DNA of 64,000 bases from Edaphochlamys debaryana (lineage: Eukaryota > Chlorophyta > Chlorophyceae > Chlamydomonadales): contig JAEHOE010000084.1 of the NCBI GenBank assembly GCA_016858145.1, positions 372,001-436,000 of the forward strand, in the 5' to 3' direction. Every line of letters starts with the position of its first letter. Position 1 is the stretch's first letter. Position numbers and translations under genes: made by a program. Under the pieces are notes generated by a model that did not search any database, had not been told where the DNA came from, and saw only the letters and a list, made by a program, of their open reading frames with translations. Positions 11,513 to 23,913 of the stretch are shown here, one piece after another.

Positions 11513-14500
11513 ATGTCTGCGACCTGCGGCCTGCGAAACTCCCATGTCTACGGCCTGCATCGGCATCGCATCCCCAGCGGCGCGTCTGTCGTGGCTCTGG
11601 CGACTCTCATGGTGGCAGTCGCAACAACTATAGATACTGGGCGCATGGAACAACCGGTCAAGGACTTCGTGCTAGTTCAGGTGCGGAAGGTTGGGTTCCA
11701 CCCAACCCCCCTCCCCTCCCCCGCCTGCTGTGGTTTGTGTGTGTGGCACCAGCACGGCGGCAAGCATTCCTGGGGCCAACCTCAAACTCGTCTAAATTTT
11801 TTCTGCTTTGGCCCCGCGGCAGGGATCCAGCAGCTATGGGCTACCTTTGCTGCACGCCACACGAGTGTGGCGCCGGCAGGTGTGCACCGCCTTCAGTGCA
11901 CCTTCCTGCCCTGGCCCTGACAGCCCGCTTGCCCCGAGGTCCCAGCCAACGCCTGCCGGCCATCCCCAAACGTACAGGTGCCTTTGCGTTGCTTCTTCGC
12001 TTTGAACGATTCAAGTCTGGTGCGTGGGGCAAGGAGGTGGGCGGCACCGCCTGCCTAGCCTGGCCTGTCCAGGTCGTGAGTTCATGTACGACAGGGGGTC
12101 CGGGGTTCTGGATTCGCGGTGGGGCTGCTAGAGACCTGAGCGAGCCTCCTAGGGATCCGTGACAAGGTACTATCCGGGGGATCCCAGGATTCGAGTCAGC
12201 CCTCCGTCAGCCCTCCGCCCTGAGCGAGACGCACTCTCTTATTTCTGCAGCACTGCTGGGCACCTGGGTGGCACCCTGGAGCGGTGGGACCAATGATAAA
12301 GGCGCCCTCATTCTCTGCTTGCCCGGCGCAGGTAGCGGCCCTGAACGCTGACCCCATCGCTCAGCAGCTCAACGAACACTACGTCTACTACCCGGTAAGT
12401 GGGCAGGTCGGTGCGGATCCCACGCTAGCGCTGGTCCTTGGCTGGATTGAGACTGTGCTGACTCACGGGCGTGCGTGGGTTGAACAAAACCCAGAAAGCG
12501 TAGCTCGCTTACTTATGGGCGTATGGCACGAAGGCATGTGTGCGTGCCATCGAGGTAGTGCAGGTCTTGAAAGGGTAGGTCCGATGGGTTTCCAGTGCTG
12601 GGGCCGGAGCAGACACCCGCATGCGGGTTTCGCCTAAGGCTGGGGCCATAAGGCTAGGGGCCGTCTTGCAGCCGTGCTGTAACCCGGCCCTCTTCCCCCA
12701 TTGCCAATACCGTTCATGTGTGACCTGAACGACAGGACATGCCGTGGTTCTCTCCTGCACGTCCGGTACGTGGGCGAATCCGCAGGGTTGGGAAGACGGA
12801 CTCCATTGCTTGAGCTCTGGGGGGTTGTCAGACCGGCTCAGTTGCAGTGCTCATTCGGCGTTCTTCATGGGTAGCTAGGGCAGGTAGGCTAGTGGAAGCC
12901 ATTCCACGGCTAGCATTCATTCGGGCCCTTATCCTGCCCGCATGTCGGTTGTTTGTGATGACCTGGTTACAGGACCTTCCCGTAATCGCTCGTAACCCAG
13001 GTGCGCTGCTTGCCAGGAGGGTTACGATACGGGAAATGCTGGCACTCGTGCTGAGCATGCCGAGCCTGCCTTGCCTGGCTTGACCTCTACATTCGGTCTG
13101 TCTGCTGGCCCGACTTTCGTTGCCAGCCGGTAACCAGGGGTAACCGCACCGGCATGTCCGCGAAACCTTTCGCCCCTGCCCCAGACAGCCTCCTCGTTGA
13201 CTCTCTTCCCTCCCCTGCGACCCCCTCCCCCTTCCCCCCTGCCTGGCATACCGGCAACCCAGGTGCGCGCATCGAGCTTTGAACGGATCAGGTCGGCGGG
13301 AGGGCCTTGACACACGACGGGTTATGGACCACATTCCTTCATGCTTATTTCCCCCTATTTGGCTGATTACCCTGACAGGCACCCGGCGGCACGCCATGAT
13401 GTTGGTGCTCGCGCACAGGCACTTCCTTAGCACAGGGTACAAGTGGATGCTGTACGGTGAGTGAGCCCACACGTTTGTGTGAGAAAGTGGAGGGCACATT
13501 GCAGTTGACGGTTTATTAGCTTTGTCTGTTGGAGGAACATGCACCAGCTGTCCCTCCCTGCAAGTGGACTACTGCGGGGCACACCGGCACACACCTGCAT
13601 GTATGGGTTGACTGCCCCAGCCCATCCTCTGCAGGAGACGACGACACCCAGTTCTTCGTGAAAGGTGCGGATGGAGGCGGAGGCGGGGGCTTAGCGGAAA
13701 GTCAGCCGCTGCCGCCCAATCAACCGCACCCTAGGCCTCCAATGAAGCGTGTCGTCTTTGGCCCCCCGCTGCCTGCTTGCTTCCCCATGCAGGCGTCAAG
13801 CGGCTTGTTGCTCACTTCGACCCGGAGCAACCCCTTGCCCTCGCGGACCACTACTGGTGAGTGGGACACGAGGCCACGCATGTGACCGGGCTCTGCTTCC
13901 AGGCAGGAGTCCATGCGCCGGACCATCTCAACGATATGGGTGTCAGCTTAGTCAGCTTTCCGGAGCTGAAGATTTGGGCTGAGGCCCGGATTGGCTGGGC
14001 GATAGGACGTGGGTTAAGAAATATCATGAAGCGTGCGGAACGCGCGGCGCGCTCCGCACACAGCGTCGGGCGGGCAGGACGGGGCGGGGGCCGGGCCCCT
14101 CCTCGCGGGGGCGGAGGAGGGTAGTTGCGGGGCGAAACACAATTCATTTCTTGCCCTGTGACAGCCCGGCGACTAATTGAGCTTCCCTTGAGCTTTTTAA
14201 GGTTAGTTAGCAAAACCAAAAAGCCAAACTTGCTCCTCGGGCTACGATCCCCAAGTTTGTGCTTGGCTAGGATTGGCTCCATGACACTGAGCGCCCTGAG
14301 CAGGGCCCCGGCGGGGCCGCAGCCTGGCTCAGCCCAACGATTACCCGTCCCTCGGCTGCCCCGCTCCCCACCAGGTACCAAGGGTCACGCTCAAACCCCC
14401 GGGCCCCACGCTGCTTGCCCTGCAACTTCAATACCTCACTGCTCACGAGCCCGGTGCGTATGGCATCAAAGCAAGAGGCAGCGAGGATCATGCGTGTGGC

Positions 14501-16413
14501 GAAGGCATGAAGTCACTCGGGAGGCGGTGCTCCACAGGAACCAGGCGCCTACGTGCCCAGGCCAGCGTGCCCATTCTGCACCCGGGACTTCGCATGCGCA
14601 GCCTACGATGCGACACAGGTCTGCACCGACGAACACGACGCAGCTCTGCGGGCGGCCTACAGCCCCCGCCTCTTCGGCGGTCTAGGGCACAGCCACACTG
14701 AGACGAACCAGTCGAGCGGGGTCAACGAGACAGCTCGGCAAGAGAAAGTAAGGCAGTTTAATGCCCTTTACGCGGAATGGTACCGAAAGAGCCGAGAGGA
14801 GGCAACCCGCAAAACCCAAAAGCCGCGCAACTTCGCGGCTGCCGTACACGCCAGGGCGTGGATGTCGGCTGAACTACCGTTCCCGTTTTGCGTACGGCAC
14901 GACGCGAGGTGCGCACTGCGCAGGGACAAGGGCAGGCGGCTGTCTTTCTGTGTCGCCGTGGGCATTACCAGCGGGTTTTGGTGTGCTGGGCTAGCGTGAG
15001 GGGGGTCATGGCGTGCCTCTTGTGTATACACACGCCCGGCCCGCTTTCGGGCAACTGCACCGTTCGCAGGGTTCATGTGAACGACACGGAGCGGCAAAGC
15101 AACCTGTGCAACTGGTCAACGGTTCACGGTCAGTCCTGTTTGTGCAAGCACTGCCCGCCGGATTCACTCCAAGGATGAACCATGCATGCACCTTGTGTCC
15201 ACTGCACACACAAGCATCTTGCCCCCGACAGGTGGAGCCGGGGCTGTGTTCTCCGTTGGCCTGATGCTGGCGCTCGACTTGGATGCGGCCGAGAGCTTCA
15301 TAGCAGCGACCCCTGACACAAGTGACGCCCTTGTGACACAGTGAGCGGGCATGGGCTCTGGATCCAGCACGGCACATGCATCCTGCATGCGTACTCGTCT
15401 GCCCTTGGCTTGCTTGTGAGAGGGGACTGCTGCCGGCCGCACTTCCTTGCATTGAATGACGTACGGCACGATTATTCGCTGATGATGAGAGCTTTCTCCT
15501 TCATTTTGCTGCCCCCCCATGCGCGGCCATGCAGGATGCTCGCACGGCAGGGCTTTGGATACACGGACCCGGGACTCCGGTATCACATCCCCCACGCGTT
15601 GCCGCGCCACTTCCATGTCTTCGACGGCCGCAGCCCCGCGGAGCTGCCAGAGCTGAACAGCGAGTCGGCGTTCCTGGAGTGCGACAAGGGGGAAGTCCTC
15701 CGTACTGAGGTGAGCCCACTCCGTGTGTGCCCATGCAACCTTCACCGGTGCACGGTCCGCCAATCCCGCGCAAATGGCGTTGTCCCCGCTCACCCACTAT
15801 AATGCTCTAAGGCGCCATGGGATGGCTGTTAGTTGTGGCGGGCCAACGCACGCTGCCAACCTCTACCTTGGTTTAGGATCATGGCTCTGACATCCAAGCC
15901 CGCGCCAGGCTCTCGCAATCCCTCCTGCGGAGCGCATGTGGTTGCTGGAGCACACGGCTGCAATGCACATGTGTGCCCAGGGGCGACCGGTAAGCAATTC
16001 GGGGCCCACGTGGCCGCTCATGCTGATCTTGGAGGCAAAGGGTGGCGGGGACCGAGGGCCCTCCTCGAGGGCCGCCAGTCAGCGTGCACTGCGCACAGGG
16101 CAAAAGGAATGAACCGGAGCTGTGAGGGCCAGCCGGCTAAGCTGTCCGGTATTCGGAAGACGCCCAACAGTCCAGCCCCAATAAGGCAGCCTTACGGGGC
16201 CTGAGCTCGCTCGTGCGGACCCATCCGCTGCTGCCCTCGCAGGTCCAAGAGGTGGCGGCGGAGATGACGCGGCGGGCTGAGACCCACATGGCTCTGCTGG
16301 CCCTAGCGGCCTCCCTCCAGACCGACCCCCGCGTAGCGTCACGCACCATGGCAATGTGGGAGGTGATGCGGGAAGTGGTGTGCGCCCGGCCCCGGCCGCC
16401 CCCACGGCCGTAG
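11513..16413 (+). CDS. Fringe-like (GT31-like) glycosyltransferase, tandem copy 1
   Basis: Predicted Golgi type II membrane glycosyltransferase adding a sugar from a UDP donor. Exons: 11513-11680, 11823-11879, 11978-12019, 12332-12394, 12736-12769, 13379-13456, 13635-13664, 13793-13856, 14375-14453, 14538-14908, 15070-15128, 15232-15340, 15535-15709, 15909-15989, 16243-16413; 526 residues. A signal anchor lies at about residues 22-36. The metal-binding DxD motif is in YKWMLYGDDDTQFF (D149-D151). GGAG (349-352) matches the conserved Fringe-family glycine motif. A Cys-containing stretch, CPFCTRDFACAAYD, lies between them. Compared with copy 2 it ends 63 residues early, because a TAG follows RPRPPPRP. 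Keeping frame also requires a weak GTGGGC donor at 12770 and an acceptor without a pyrimidine tract at 15908. It may therefore be a decaying or alternatively spliced copy. Family assignment is from motifs; acceptor glycan is unknown. Confidence 0.75.
14033..14059. repeat. Near-perfect 13-bp inverted repeat in glycosyltransferase-1 intron
   Basis: GTGCGGAACGCGC and GCGCGCTCCGCAC pair with one mismatch around a single-base centre, giving a potential GC-rich hairpin in the intron between exons 8 and 9 of glycosyltransferase copy 1. Confidence 0.5.
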
Positions 16414-16626
16414 CCACCCGCGGGTCCGCCACTGTCGCCGCCAAGCTAGCAACAAAGGCACCTTTCTGCCTCATGAGTGTGGCAGCTACGAAGGGACCAC
16501 GTGATGAGTGGGCTTATAAGGCCTAGGCCAAGGCCAAGGCACCAGTAGGCCTACCTGGGAGCATAGCAGGGTAGGGTGGGGGGCCTTTCTTCTGATAGTC
16601 GCCCTGATAGCGTGCGCGCATGCGGT

Positions 16627-16631
16627 TGTAA
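16627..16631 (+). terminator. Candidate TGTAA polyadenylation signal, glycosyltransferase 1
   Basis: TGTAA, the usual poly(A) signal of Chlamydomonas-type algae, occurs 214 bp after the stop codon. The pentamer is short, so chance occurrence is possible. Confidence 0.35.
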
Positions 16632-18046
16632 TAACAGGAGCCGTGATTGTGCGTGTGATGGTTTTGATGGATTTCATGAACGAGAATGTGCAGTTGTGTA
16701 CGCCAAAGTAAGTGTGCGTGTGAGGTCCGGCAAGAAATGCACTGGCCCAAGACCTGGGCACGGCTAATGCACCTGACAAGACGTCACCGTGTGTCATAGC
16801 GAGCCGGCTGGTTCTCTCACGCGGCGGCCTGGCTGAAAGCACGTGATGTGTGATGTGTGTGTGACCTGGAGTGTAACTGTCGGTAACCGCCCGCTGGTGG
16901 CCACATTGTTGAGGGCTCGTGGCCGTGCGGGCAGCCACGCTTTTCAGTTCCAGCATGCTGTTTCTGATGGATGGTGGTCGGTGGATCACCGATGATGGGC
17001 TGATCTTAGCGGCTGTTCTCTTGCTGGTTCAAGACTGCTGGCCAACGGGTCCGAGGAAGAGCATGCAAGCCACGAACTGGGGGCTGCCATGAACACCAGA
17101 TGTGACCAGGCGGGGTTGTAGAGGGCACTGGATCCCTCCTCCCTACGAACCAAGAGTTGAAGACAAGGCTGACGTTAGACCAGCCCCTCCGTTGGCAGGC
17201 TGCGTCACAGTGGCTCTTACGCCTGCCACACAGCTCATTCCCACCATGATCTGGTCTCAATTGCCACTTGAGGGGCAGTGCCCCAGCGCATGCACCGAGG
17301 GCGGCCCACCCGCGTGCTCCCTTTGGCCCTGCCCCGCGGCTGGGGACCTTGGCTCGACGGCTGGGGACCTGTTGCACAAACCTGTTCCGGTAAGACGACA
17401 CGCCCCAGTGACCCAGGGTCAACCCCAGCTCGACTTTGTAATTCGACAGGCGGCATAACGAGTTCACGCGCCCGTGCATGCGCCAGACGTGCGCCAGGCG
17501 GGATCCACTCTCGGACCAATCCCTGGTCCCCACACTCAGTGACGTGGCCGGCCCAAAGCCCGCCCCAAGCAAAGCAAGTGCTGTCAGGGCGTTTGGGTTC
17601 AAAGTGTGTATCCCGCCTGGCATGGAATCGAGCACTTCCACAATCGCCCTGGGGACTCGAGCCTCCCTCAGGGACTCCCTCGGGGGGGGGGCGGGGGCAG
17701 CCTCGCGGGGCAGCCTGCGGACTCTGGGGCGGCAACCTGCAGTCCCAGACCTCTATGCACAGGGACAAGGCCACTATCGCGTACGTGCATCCAGGCATCT
17801 ACACGGTCTATGCCTATGATTGCGGCCCGGGTCGTCGAGGGAGTGCAGGGTCGGGTCCCGATGGCGGGGCAGGGCGGGGGGAGCAAGCCCTTCTCCTGCC
17901 GGTTCGAGAGCCCCTGTCTTCTTCCTCCTCAATCGACGCTGCGTCCAAATCCTAAGCCGGGAGCGCCTCGCTGGTCCCTCGCATGAATGAACCACGTTTC
18001 GGCCTCAGGGTGAGCGGGATACCGGAGGTCCTGACTGAGTCGCGTC

Positions 18047-18127
18047 AGGTTGCGATCAGCTATAAGGTTGCGACCAGCGAACCTAGGAGCGGTGTTTGGA
18101 GCCGAACACCGCTCGCTTCAGGTTCGC
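18047..18127. repeat. Direct repeat and long hairpin upstream of glycosyltransferase 2
   Basis: GGTTGCGAYCAGC occurs twice (about 18047-18059 and 18066-18078). It runs into a two-part stem: GCGAACCT (18077-18084) pairs with AGGTTCGC (18120-18127), and inside it GAGCGGTGTT (18087-18096) pairs perfectly with AACACCGCTC (18105-18114) around an 8-base loop. In total 18 base pairs form with a small asymmetric internal loop. Confidence 0.75.
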
Positions 18128-18462
18128 GCCATGTTGGGAAGCCTGTGGACTCTGTGCAGAATTGCAATTGATCTCAACCAGCGTGATTGCTATGGTTGCT
18201 GTGTTTGCTATGGTTGCTATGTGTGCCTGCTTGCTGGTGCAAAGCTGCATGTTGCTCGGCCTCCAACTGCCGCCCGTCCCGTCCCATGCGATAGTGCTAA
18301 ACCACGAAGTGCGCCTGCTCAAGCATATGGTATTCATCTGCGTGTATCACAATTTGCACCTGCTCAGCAGAATAGACTGAACCGCACTTGAACTGTTTTC
18401 TTTTCCTCCACGCGAGCCCCCCAATTCTCTCCACTAGTGCAATACTGATACTCGAAGCTTGG

Positions 18463-21400
18463 ATGAGGCGAGCGGCGCTCGGCTCGTTGCACCCTTGCCT
18501 CCGCCGACCAATCCCGCCAAAATCGGCATACTCGCTTCGCCTCGGCGCTCTAGCAGTTCTGCTAGCCTTGGCAACGGCCAGTAACGATACAGTTTCCGGC
18601 GATCCGCTTAACGACCTGGTGCTGGTCCAGGTCGGGCGGGGCTGGGGGGCCCTAGGCGGCGGGCGGGGGAGGGGGCAGCGAGCGACGCACAGATGACACG
18701 GGCGGAGGTGCGCGTGCTTGACACGGCGTGAGCTCGGCTGACCCCCGATCAAACCCATGTGAGCCCTTTCCCCCCCCCCCGCCCCAGGCCTCAAGCAGCA
18801 ACCGGCTTCCGCTGCTGCTCGCAACGCGAGTCTGGCGCCGCCAGGTGGGCCTCGCCGCTGGCAGTTCGCCTGTGATGGGGCTCTGCAGGCGGAGCAGGCC
18901 TTAAAGCAGATGTGCAATGCAAGATAGTGCACGAGGGCACGGCCTGGGATACCAACCGCATGGCAGCAAGGGTAGCTCAGGGCGGAACAGGGTGGAGTCT
19001 TGGCGTCGAAACAGCGGCTTGCGAGGGGGGCTTTTTCAGCGCTTGTCCTCTGTGCTCATTGCGCGAGTCGATGACCCCGGTTGATGAACCACAGGTGCCT
19101 GTACGCTGCTTCTTCGCTCTGAACGATTCAAGTCTGGTGCGTTGGGCGCGGGGCTGGCTGCCTGCCTGACAGGGTGTCAGGCAAGCCCCTCTCACTTGCA
19201 TCAGCAGCAGCCGGCAGCCAGTGGTGGAACCGATCTGTACGGCGCCCCCACTTCCTCCGTGCCCGGCGCAGGTGGCGGCCCTGAACGCTGACCCCATCGC
19301 TCAGCAGCTGAATGAGCACTACGCCTACTACCCGGTATGCGGGCAGGGCTACTTGAGCGGGTCCCGCACCTGCCTGGTCCTTGGCTGGATTGAGACTGTG
19401 CTGTCGCACGGGCGGGCTCAAGTTGCCAAACTGGGGCTTGTTGTCAGCTTGCTTGGGATACACTTGCGGCCGTGCTTCTGCCGGCTGCTCTTGGCCTCGA
19501 GCCTTGATCATTGTGGGGCATTTGGCGTGCTTGTGAAGGCCAGGGTCGCGTTGTGCGCTTTACCTAATACCATACCTCCGCTTTGCCCATGTACGACAGG
19601 ATGACAAGGAGTTGCTGCACACGCTCAACCCAGGTAGATCTGCAAGATTGGGGCGCAGGGACGGCCGTTGCTTGGCTCCTGGCGTTCGGCCGTCACCCTA
19701 CATCTGAAACTGCCTCCTCCGGTGTATCGCCGCTGACCTGCGCCCCAACAGGAGCTCTACGGCAAGCCATCATTGTGGTGCTGGCGCAGCGGCACTTTGG
19801 GGACTCTTACAAATGGATGTTGTACGGTGAGCGGAGACACCATCCCGGGGCTGCGTCTGTTCCAGGACAAGTGCGCAACTACGTCCCCGCTTTGTCCTCC
19901 GCGGCCCCCGGCCGCCCCCACTCCGCCTGGCCATGTTGATCATCCTCAACCCCACTCCGCCCCAGGGGACGACGATACTCAGTTCTTCCTGACAGGTGGG
20001 AAGGGAGATCAATCCGTTGGAAGCATGGTTTCCCCAGGCGGGGACGGGCGAGGCATGGTAGGACCACAGTGGCGCGTGGTATCAACTGCAGCGCCTGGAG
20101 GAAAGGCGGGGAGCCTCGAGGTTTCGCAGATGGCGGGGACTTAGAGAACTACCGGCTGAGCTCCTCACTGTGCACCAAGACCAGGCCCCCTGTCTGCTCG
20201 CTTTGTTTCCCAGGCGTCAAGCGGCTCGTCGCCCAGTTCGACCCAGACCAGCCGCTCGCCCTCACCGACCACCACTGGTGAGATTCAGAACAATCGGTAC
20301 TACCCGGTACTACTCGAAAACTCACGTGGCTCTGAGAGCGTCAATGCTTGTTGGCTGCTTTCTGTGGGTGCTCGGAGCGGGAAGGCTCATGGAGCCCTGG
20401 TACCGGTATCCCGCCCAGGCACCCTTGACAAAACCTGACAAGCCCAGTTCAAGTGCGTGTAAAGTGGCTCCCACCTTGCCCACCCCATCGGCAATCATCA
20501 GCCCCGGTCACGTCATGTCCCTGTACTGCCGCCTCACTACGGCAGGTACAAGAGCTCCCGCTCCCATCCCGAAGCCCCGCGCTGCCTCCCCTGCAACTTC
20601 AACACGTCATTGCTCAAGAGCACGGTACGTATGTGTGGCATTCCTTATTTAACGCCCGGGTGCGCGGGGCGCGCGGGGCTGCCGTTGTCCTTTTGCGGTC
20701 AGCTCTTGGCGTGACACGGACTGCAAGGCCGCTTTTAAAAAAGCGCAATTGCGTTACTAGACCTTTCTTGTGCCATGCGGCCGCACCCGCAGACCCCTAA
20801 CGCGTTTGTGCCTCGGCCAGCGTGCCCTTTCTGCACACGGGACTTCTCCTGTGGTCACTACGACGATACACGGCACTGCAGCGAGCGACACGACGGCGCG
20901 CTGCGGGAGGTGTACGGCCCGCGGCTGTTGGAAGGCCACAGGCACAGCCGCTCAAAGGCACGTGAGGCGAGCGAGGATAGCCATGTGGCCCTGGATCCAG
21001 CCGTACGGCGGCAGTACATGCAGCGGTTGAACGCCAACTACGCGGACTGGTGAGAGCGCTGTGACGAGCTGTAAGCTGTGACGAGGGACCTGTGATGGCT
21101 GTGACCGACGTGCGGACGGACGGGTCACAGGTACCGCAAGAGTCGGGAGGAGGCGGAAGGCAAGGCCGCCCACCAGCTGGGCACGATCGAGGCCGCAGTG
21201 TACGGCAAGGCGTGGATGGCGGCTGCTCTGCCGTTTCCCTTTTGTGTACGGCACGATCCGAGGTGCGTGCGTTGGATGGCGCAGGGCTGCTTGGGGCCGT
21301 GGGTCGTTTGCGGTTTCGAGGAGGGGGCTGGCCGCCTGGGTGTGAGGACAAGCTGGCATGGGCGGCCCAGTGGGCACTTTGACACCAAAACCGTCACCCT

Positions 21401-23273
21401 GAAGCCGTGGGGCTAGGGCGCGTGGGCCGCGCTCGATGCCCACTATACGTAAACCTAAAATCAACCTGTATCGGTAGCACCGGGCACCTGCGTATCTGTC
21501 ACCTGGGGCGTGCAGGACAGGCCGCGGCCAACTCGGTTGGACACGCGTTTGCTGCGTGTGCCGCTGCGCCGCGCAGGGTGCACGTCAATGACACGGAGCG
21601 GCAGAGCGAGAGCTGCAGCTTCGCAAAGTTCCATGGTGGGTACGGCATTCCAGGGCCGGGGGCTGGGTGCACTCGTGGCGCGCACAACCGACCCCTGCCA
21701 TACCCCTCCCCCGCGCTCTCCCACATTCTTGTGTTGCCTGCCTGGTGAAGCGCTGGCGCTGCCGAAGCCCCGCCCTTTTCCTCTATCCCTCAAAACCGTT
21801 TTGCCTGCCTGAAGAAGCGCTGGCGCTGCCGACGCCCCCGCTCTTTCCTTGGGACGGCTCCCCTGCCACGATCGTCTTCGTGTAACCCCGCCTTTGCCCC
21901 TCATCCCGCTGTATGTCCAACCTCTGCAGGCGGTGCCGGCCTGGTCCTGTCCATCGGCCTCATGCTGGCACTGGATCTGGACGCAGCCGAGAAACACATC
22001 GTGGAGACCATGGCGTCATCGGGGGGCGACGCCCTGCTGTCAGAGTGAGCACCAGTTATCGGGGTCATGCATGTGATTGGGCGACTAGCCCCTGGCGCGA
22101 CGGTCAGCGTGTGACGGGCCGGGCTCGCGTATCGGAGCGCGTGGTCGGAGCCGAGCCCTAGCCTGCGAAGGCGCAGGTACCGAGCGAGCTGATAGGGGAA
22201 GGGCGGGGACGTCGGGGACGGGAGCACCTGGTCATCGAGGACCATGGGCGGCGTCACATGCGGGCCCGTGCCGGCGGCGCAGCTGCAGCCCGCTTCGGGA
22301 GCGCCGGGCTCGATCACTGACTCGACAAGCTACCGCTGGCATGCCCTCTAATGATGCCGCCCTCGCTCGCATGGCAGAGCGATTGCCCAGCAGGGCTTTG
22401 GGTTCACGGACCCAGGCGCCCGCTTCCACTTCCCTGGCGCCCAGCCCTACCACTACCACCTGTTCGACGGCCGCGGCCCCCACGAGCTCAACAGCGAAAT
22501 GGACTTCCTGGAGTGCAGAGTGCAGGGACAAATTAAGCTCTTCGTGAGTTTGCGTGACGCGGATGCATCGAGCGTGTGCGCATTGCGGCCAGGAACGCAC
22601 TTGCTCGCGTGGCAGGCACGTGCTTGGCAGGATTATGCCAAGCCTGACGGCGCCGGTTGATGTTGGATTGATGGGTCCTAAGCAGGCTTGCACACGCTGC
22701 CCGCAGAACCCTCGCATGTGGTTCCGCATCCATCCCGAGGAGCGCATGTGGATGCTGGAGCACACCGTGGCCATCCACGCGAGCGCAAGAGGACGAACGG
22801 TAGGAGTCCTACCGTAGGACTAGGTGACACGGTGCGGTGCAAGGGGTTACCGAGGCATGGAGGTACACGGGCGATGGCTTGCGGGAATGGTTGAATTTTT
22901 GAGCTCGCTCGTGCGGCCCGATCTGCTTCTCCCACAGATCGAAGAGGTGGCGGCGGAGGTGGCCCAGCGGGCCGAGGCCCACATGGCTCTGCTGGCCCTA
23001 GCGGCCTCCCTTCAGACCGACCCCCGCGTAGCGTCACGCACTATGGCACTGTGGGAGGTGATGCGGGAAGTGGTGTGCGCCCGGCCCCGGCCGCCCCCAC
23101 GGCCAACACGGCCCCCGGCGCTACCGTCACCTCCACCGCGGCCTGAACGGCTGCAGCCCCAGGGTCGGGGGCCTCCTCCTTCGCGTTCTCCTGCCGCAAA
23201 GGCGCAGAAGCCGGGCTCATCGAAACCAACGCAGCGCGCGCTGTCTGGCAAAGGCAGGCGCCTGGGCCGCTGA
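18463..23273 (+). CDS. Fringe-like (GT31-like) glycosyltransferase, tandem copy 2
   Basis: Paralogue of the preceding gene with the same predicted role: a Golgi type II transferase using a UDP-sugar. Exons: 18463-18630, 18788-18844, 19095-19136, 19272-19334, 19600-19633, 19752-19826, 19966-19995, 20214-20277, 20546-20624, 20793-21049, 21131-21262, 21577-21635, 21930-22044, 22378-22543, 22707-22799, 22938-23273; 589 residues, all phases consistent. The ATG at 18463 gives an N-terminal signal anchor (about 28-39) and a first exon of exactly the same length as in copy 1. DxD lies in YKWMLYGDDDTQFF (D148-D150); GGAG is at 354-357. The C-terminal ~60 residues are Pro/Arg/Ser-rich and end basic, a tail missing from copy 1. 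It has one intron more than copy 1 (21050-21130, after YADW). This is the better preserved member of the pair. Confidence 0.82.
21735..21849. repeat. Imperfect ~47-bp direct repeat in glycosyltransferase-2 intron
   Basis: A block beginning TTGCCTGCCTG, containing GAAGCGCTGGCGCTGCCGA and ending in a C-rich tract occurs twice (about 21735-21781 and 21801-21849). It lies in the intron before exon 13. Confidence 0.6.
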
Positions 23274-23913
23274 GAGCGTGATGCCTCCGAGGCTGCTTGC
23301 GGTCCTGGTGCGGATTGCGAAGGGTAGCACCGCGAGCTTTGGGCCATGGGGGGAACAACGGGGCTCAGCCTTTCCTGCCTTCGGGGCTTGTACTTCACTT
23401 CCTTTCTCGGTTTCATTCGGTTGTTAGGAAGGGCTAGCAGATAAGGGTTTCCCGCGTTAGCAATCGCAGTGGCTCTGCCACCTCCCTGTGCCAGGGGTGC
23501 ATGCGCCTCGGGGCGAGGGAATCCCCTGGCTTCAGGCGACGATGCATGGGTCGCAGATGACGCGGGCTGGGTACAGCCCGTATGGCATGCAGGGAGCTGG
23601 TGATCGGGCCCGGAGAGCTACCCGGGTGTCCTGGCCATGAGCACTGCAGACTGAATGGCAGGCTTGGTGCAGCAGGTTTGAGGATTGCACTGACTAGGAT
23701 GCAGGGATTCCAGGGAACGAATGCGTTGAACTGCGGCAATTACAAGTATGCGGATGGGCATTGATTTGCAGGGGGCAATGGTATCTAAGCAGGTGGAGAC
23801 AGTGTTCTACATTGAGGCTTGAGAGAGCTTAGTGGCCCACAGGCAGAGTAGGTAGGACTCGCAGCAGATGAGGTGAGGGCAGCAACAGGCGGTAATGCAC
23901 ATGGGCGTGCAAG

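Larger units (their letters stand above)
16414..18462. other. Intergenic region between the tandem glycosyltransferases
   Basis: About 2 kb holding the 3' flank of copy 1 and the promoter of copy 2. Long open frames run on both strands around 17000-17960, but they have no recognisable domain and overlap each other, as expected for GC-rich DNA. I call no gene here. It contains a candidate poly(A) signal (16627) and a strong hairpin (18077-18127), listed separately. Confidence 0.4.

Noticed and set aside
17006..17955. Long overlapping open frames on both strands between the tandem glycosyltransferases
   Set aside because: No recognisable domain, several frames open at once as expected from high GC, and no consistent exon chain.
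18970..18985. GGTAGCTCAGGGC resembling a tRNA B-arm or D-arm start
   Set aside because: No cloverleaf could be built around it; a similar string near 39000 also lacks tRNA structure.
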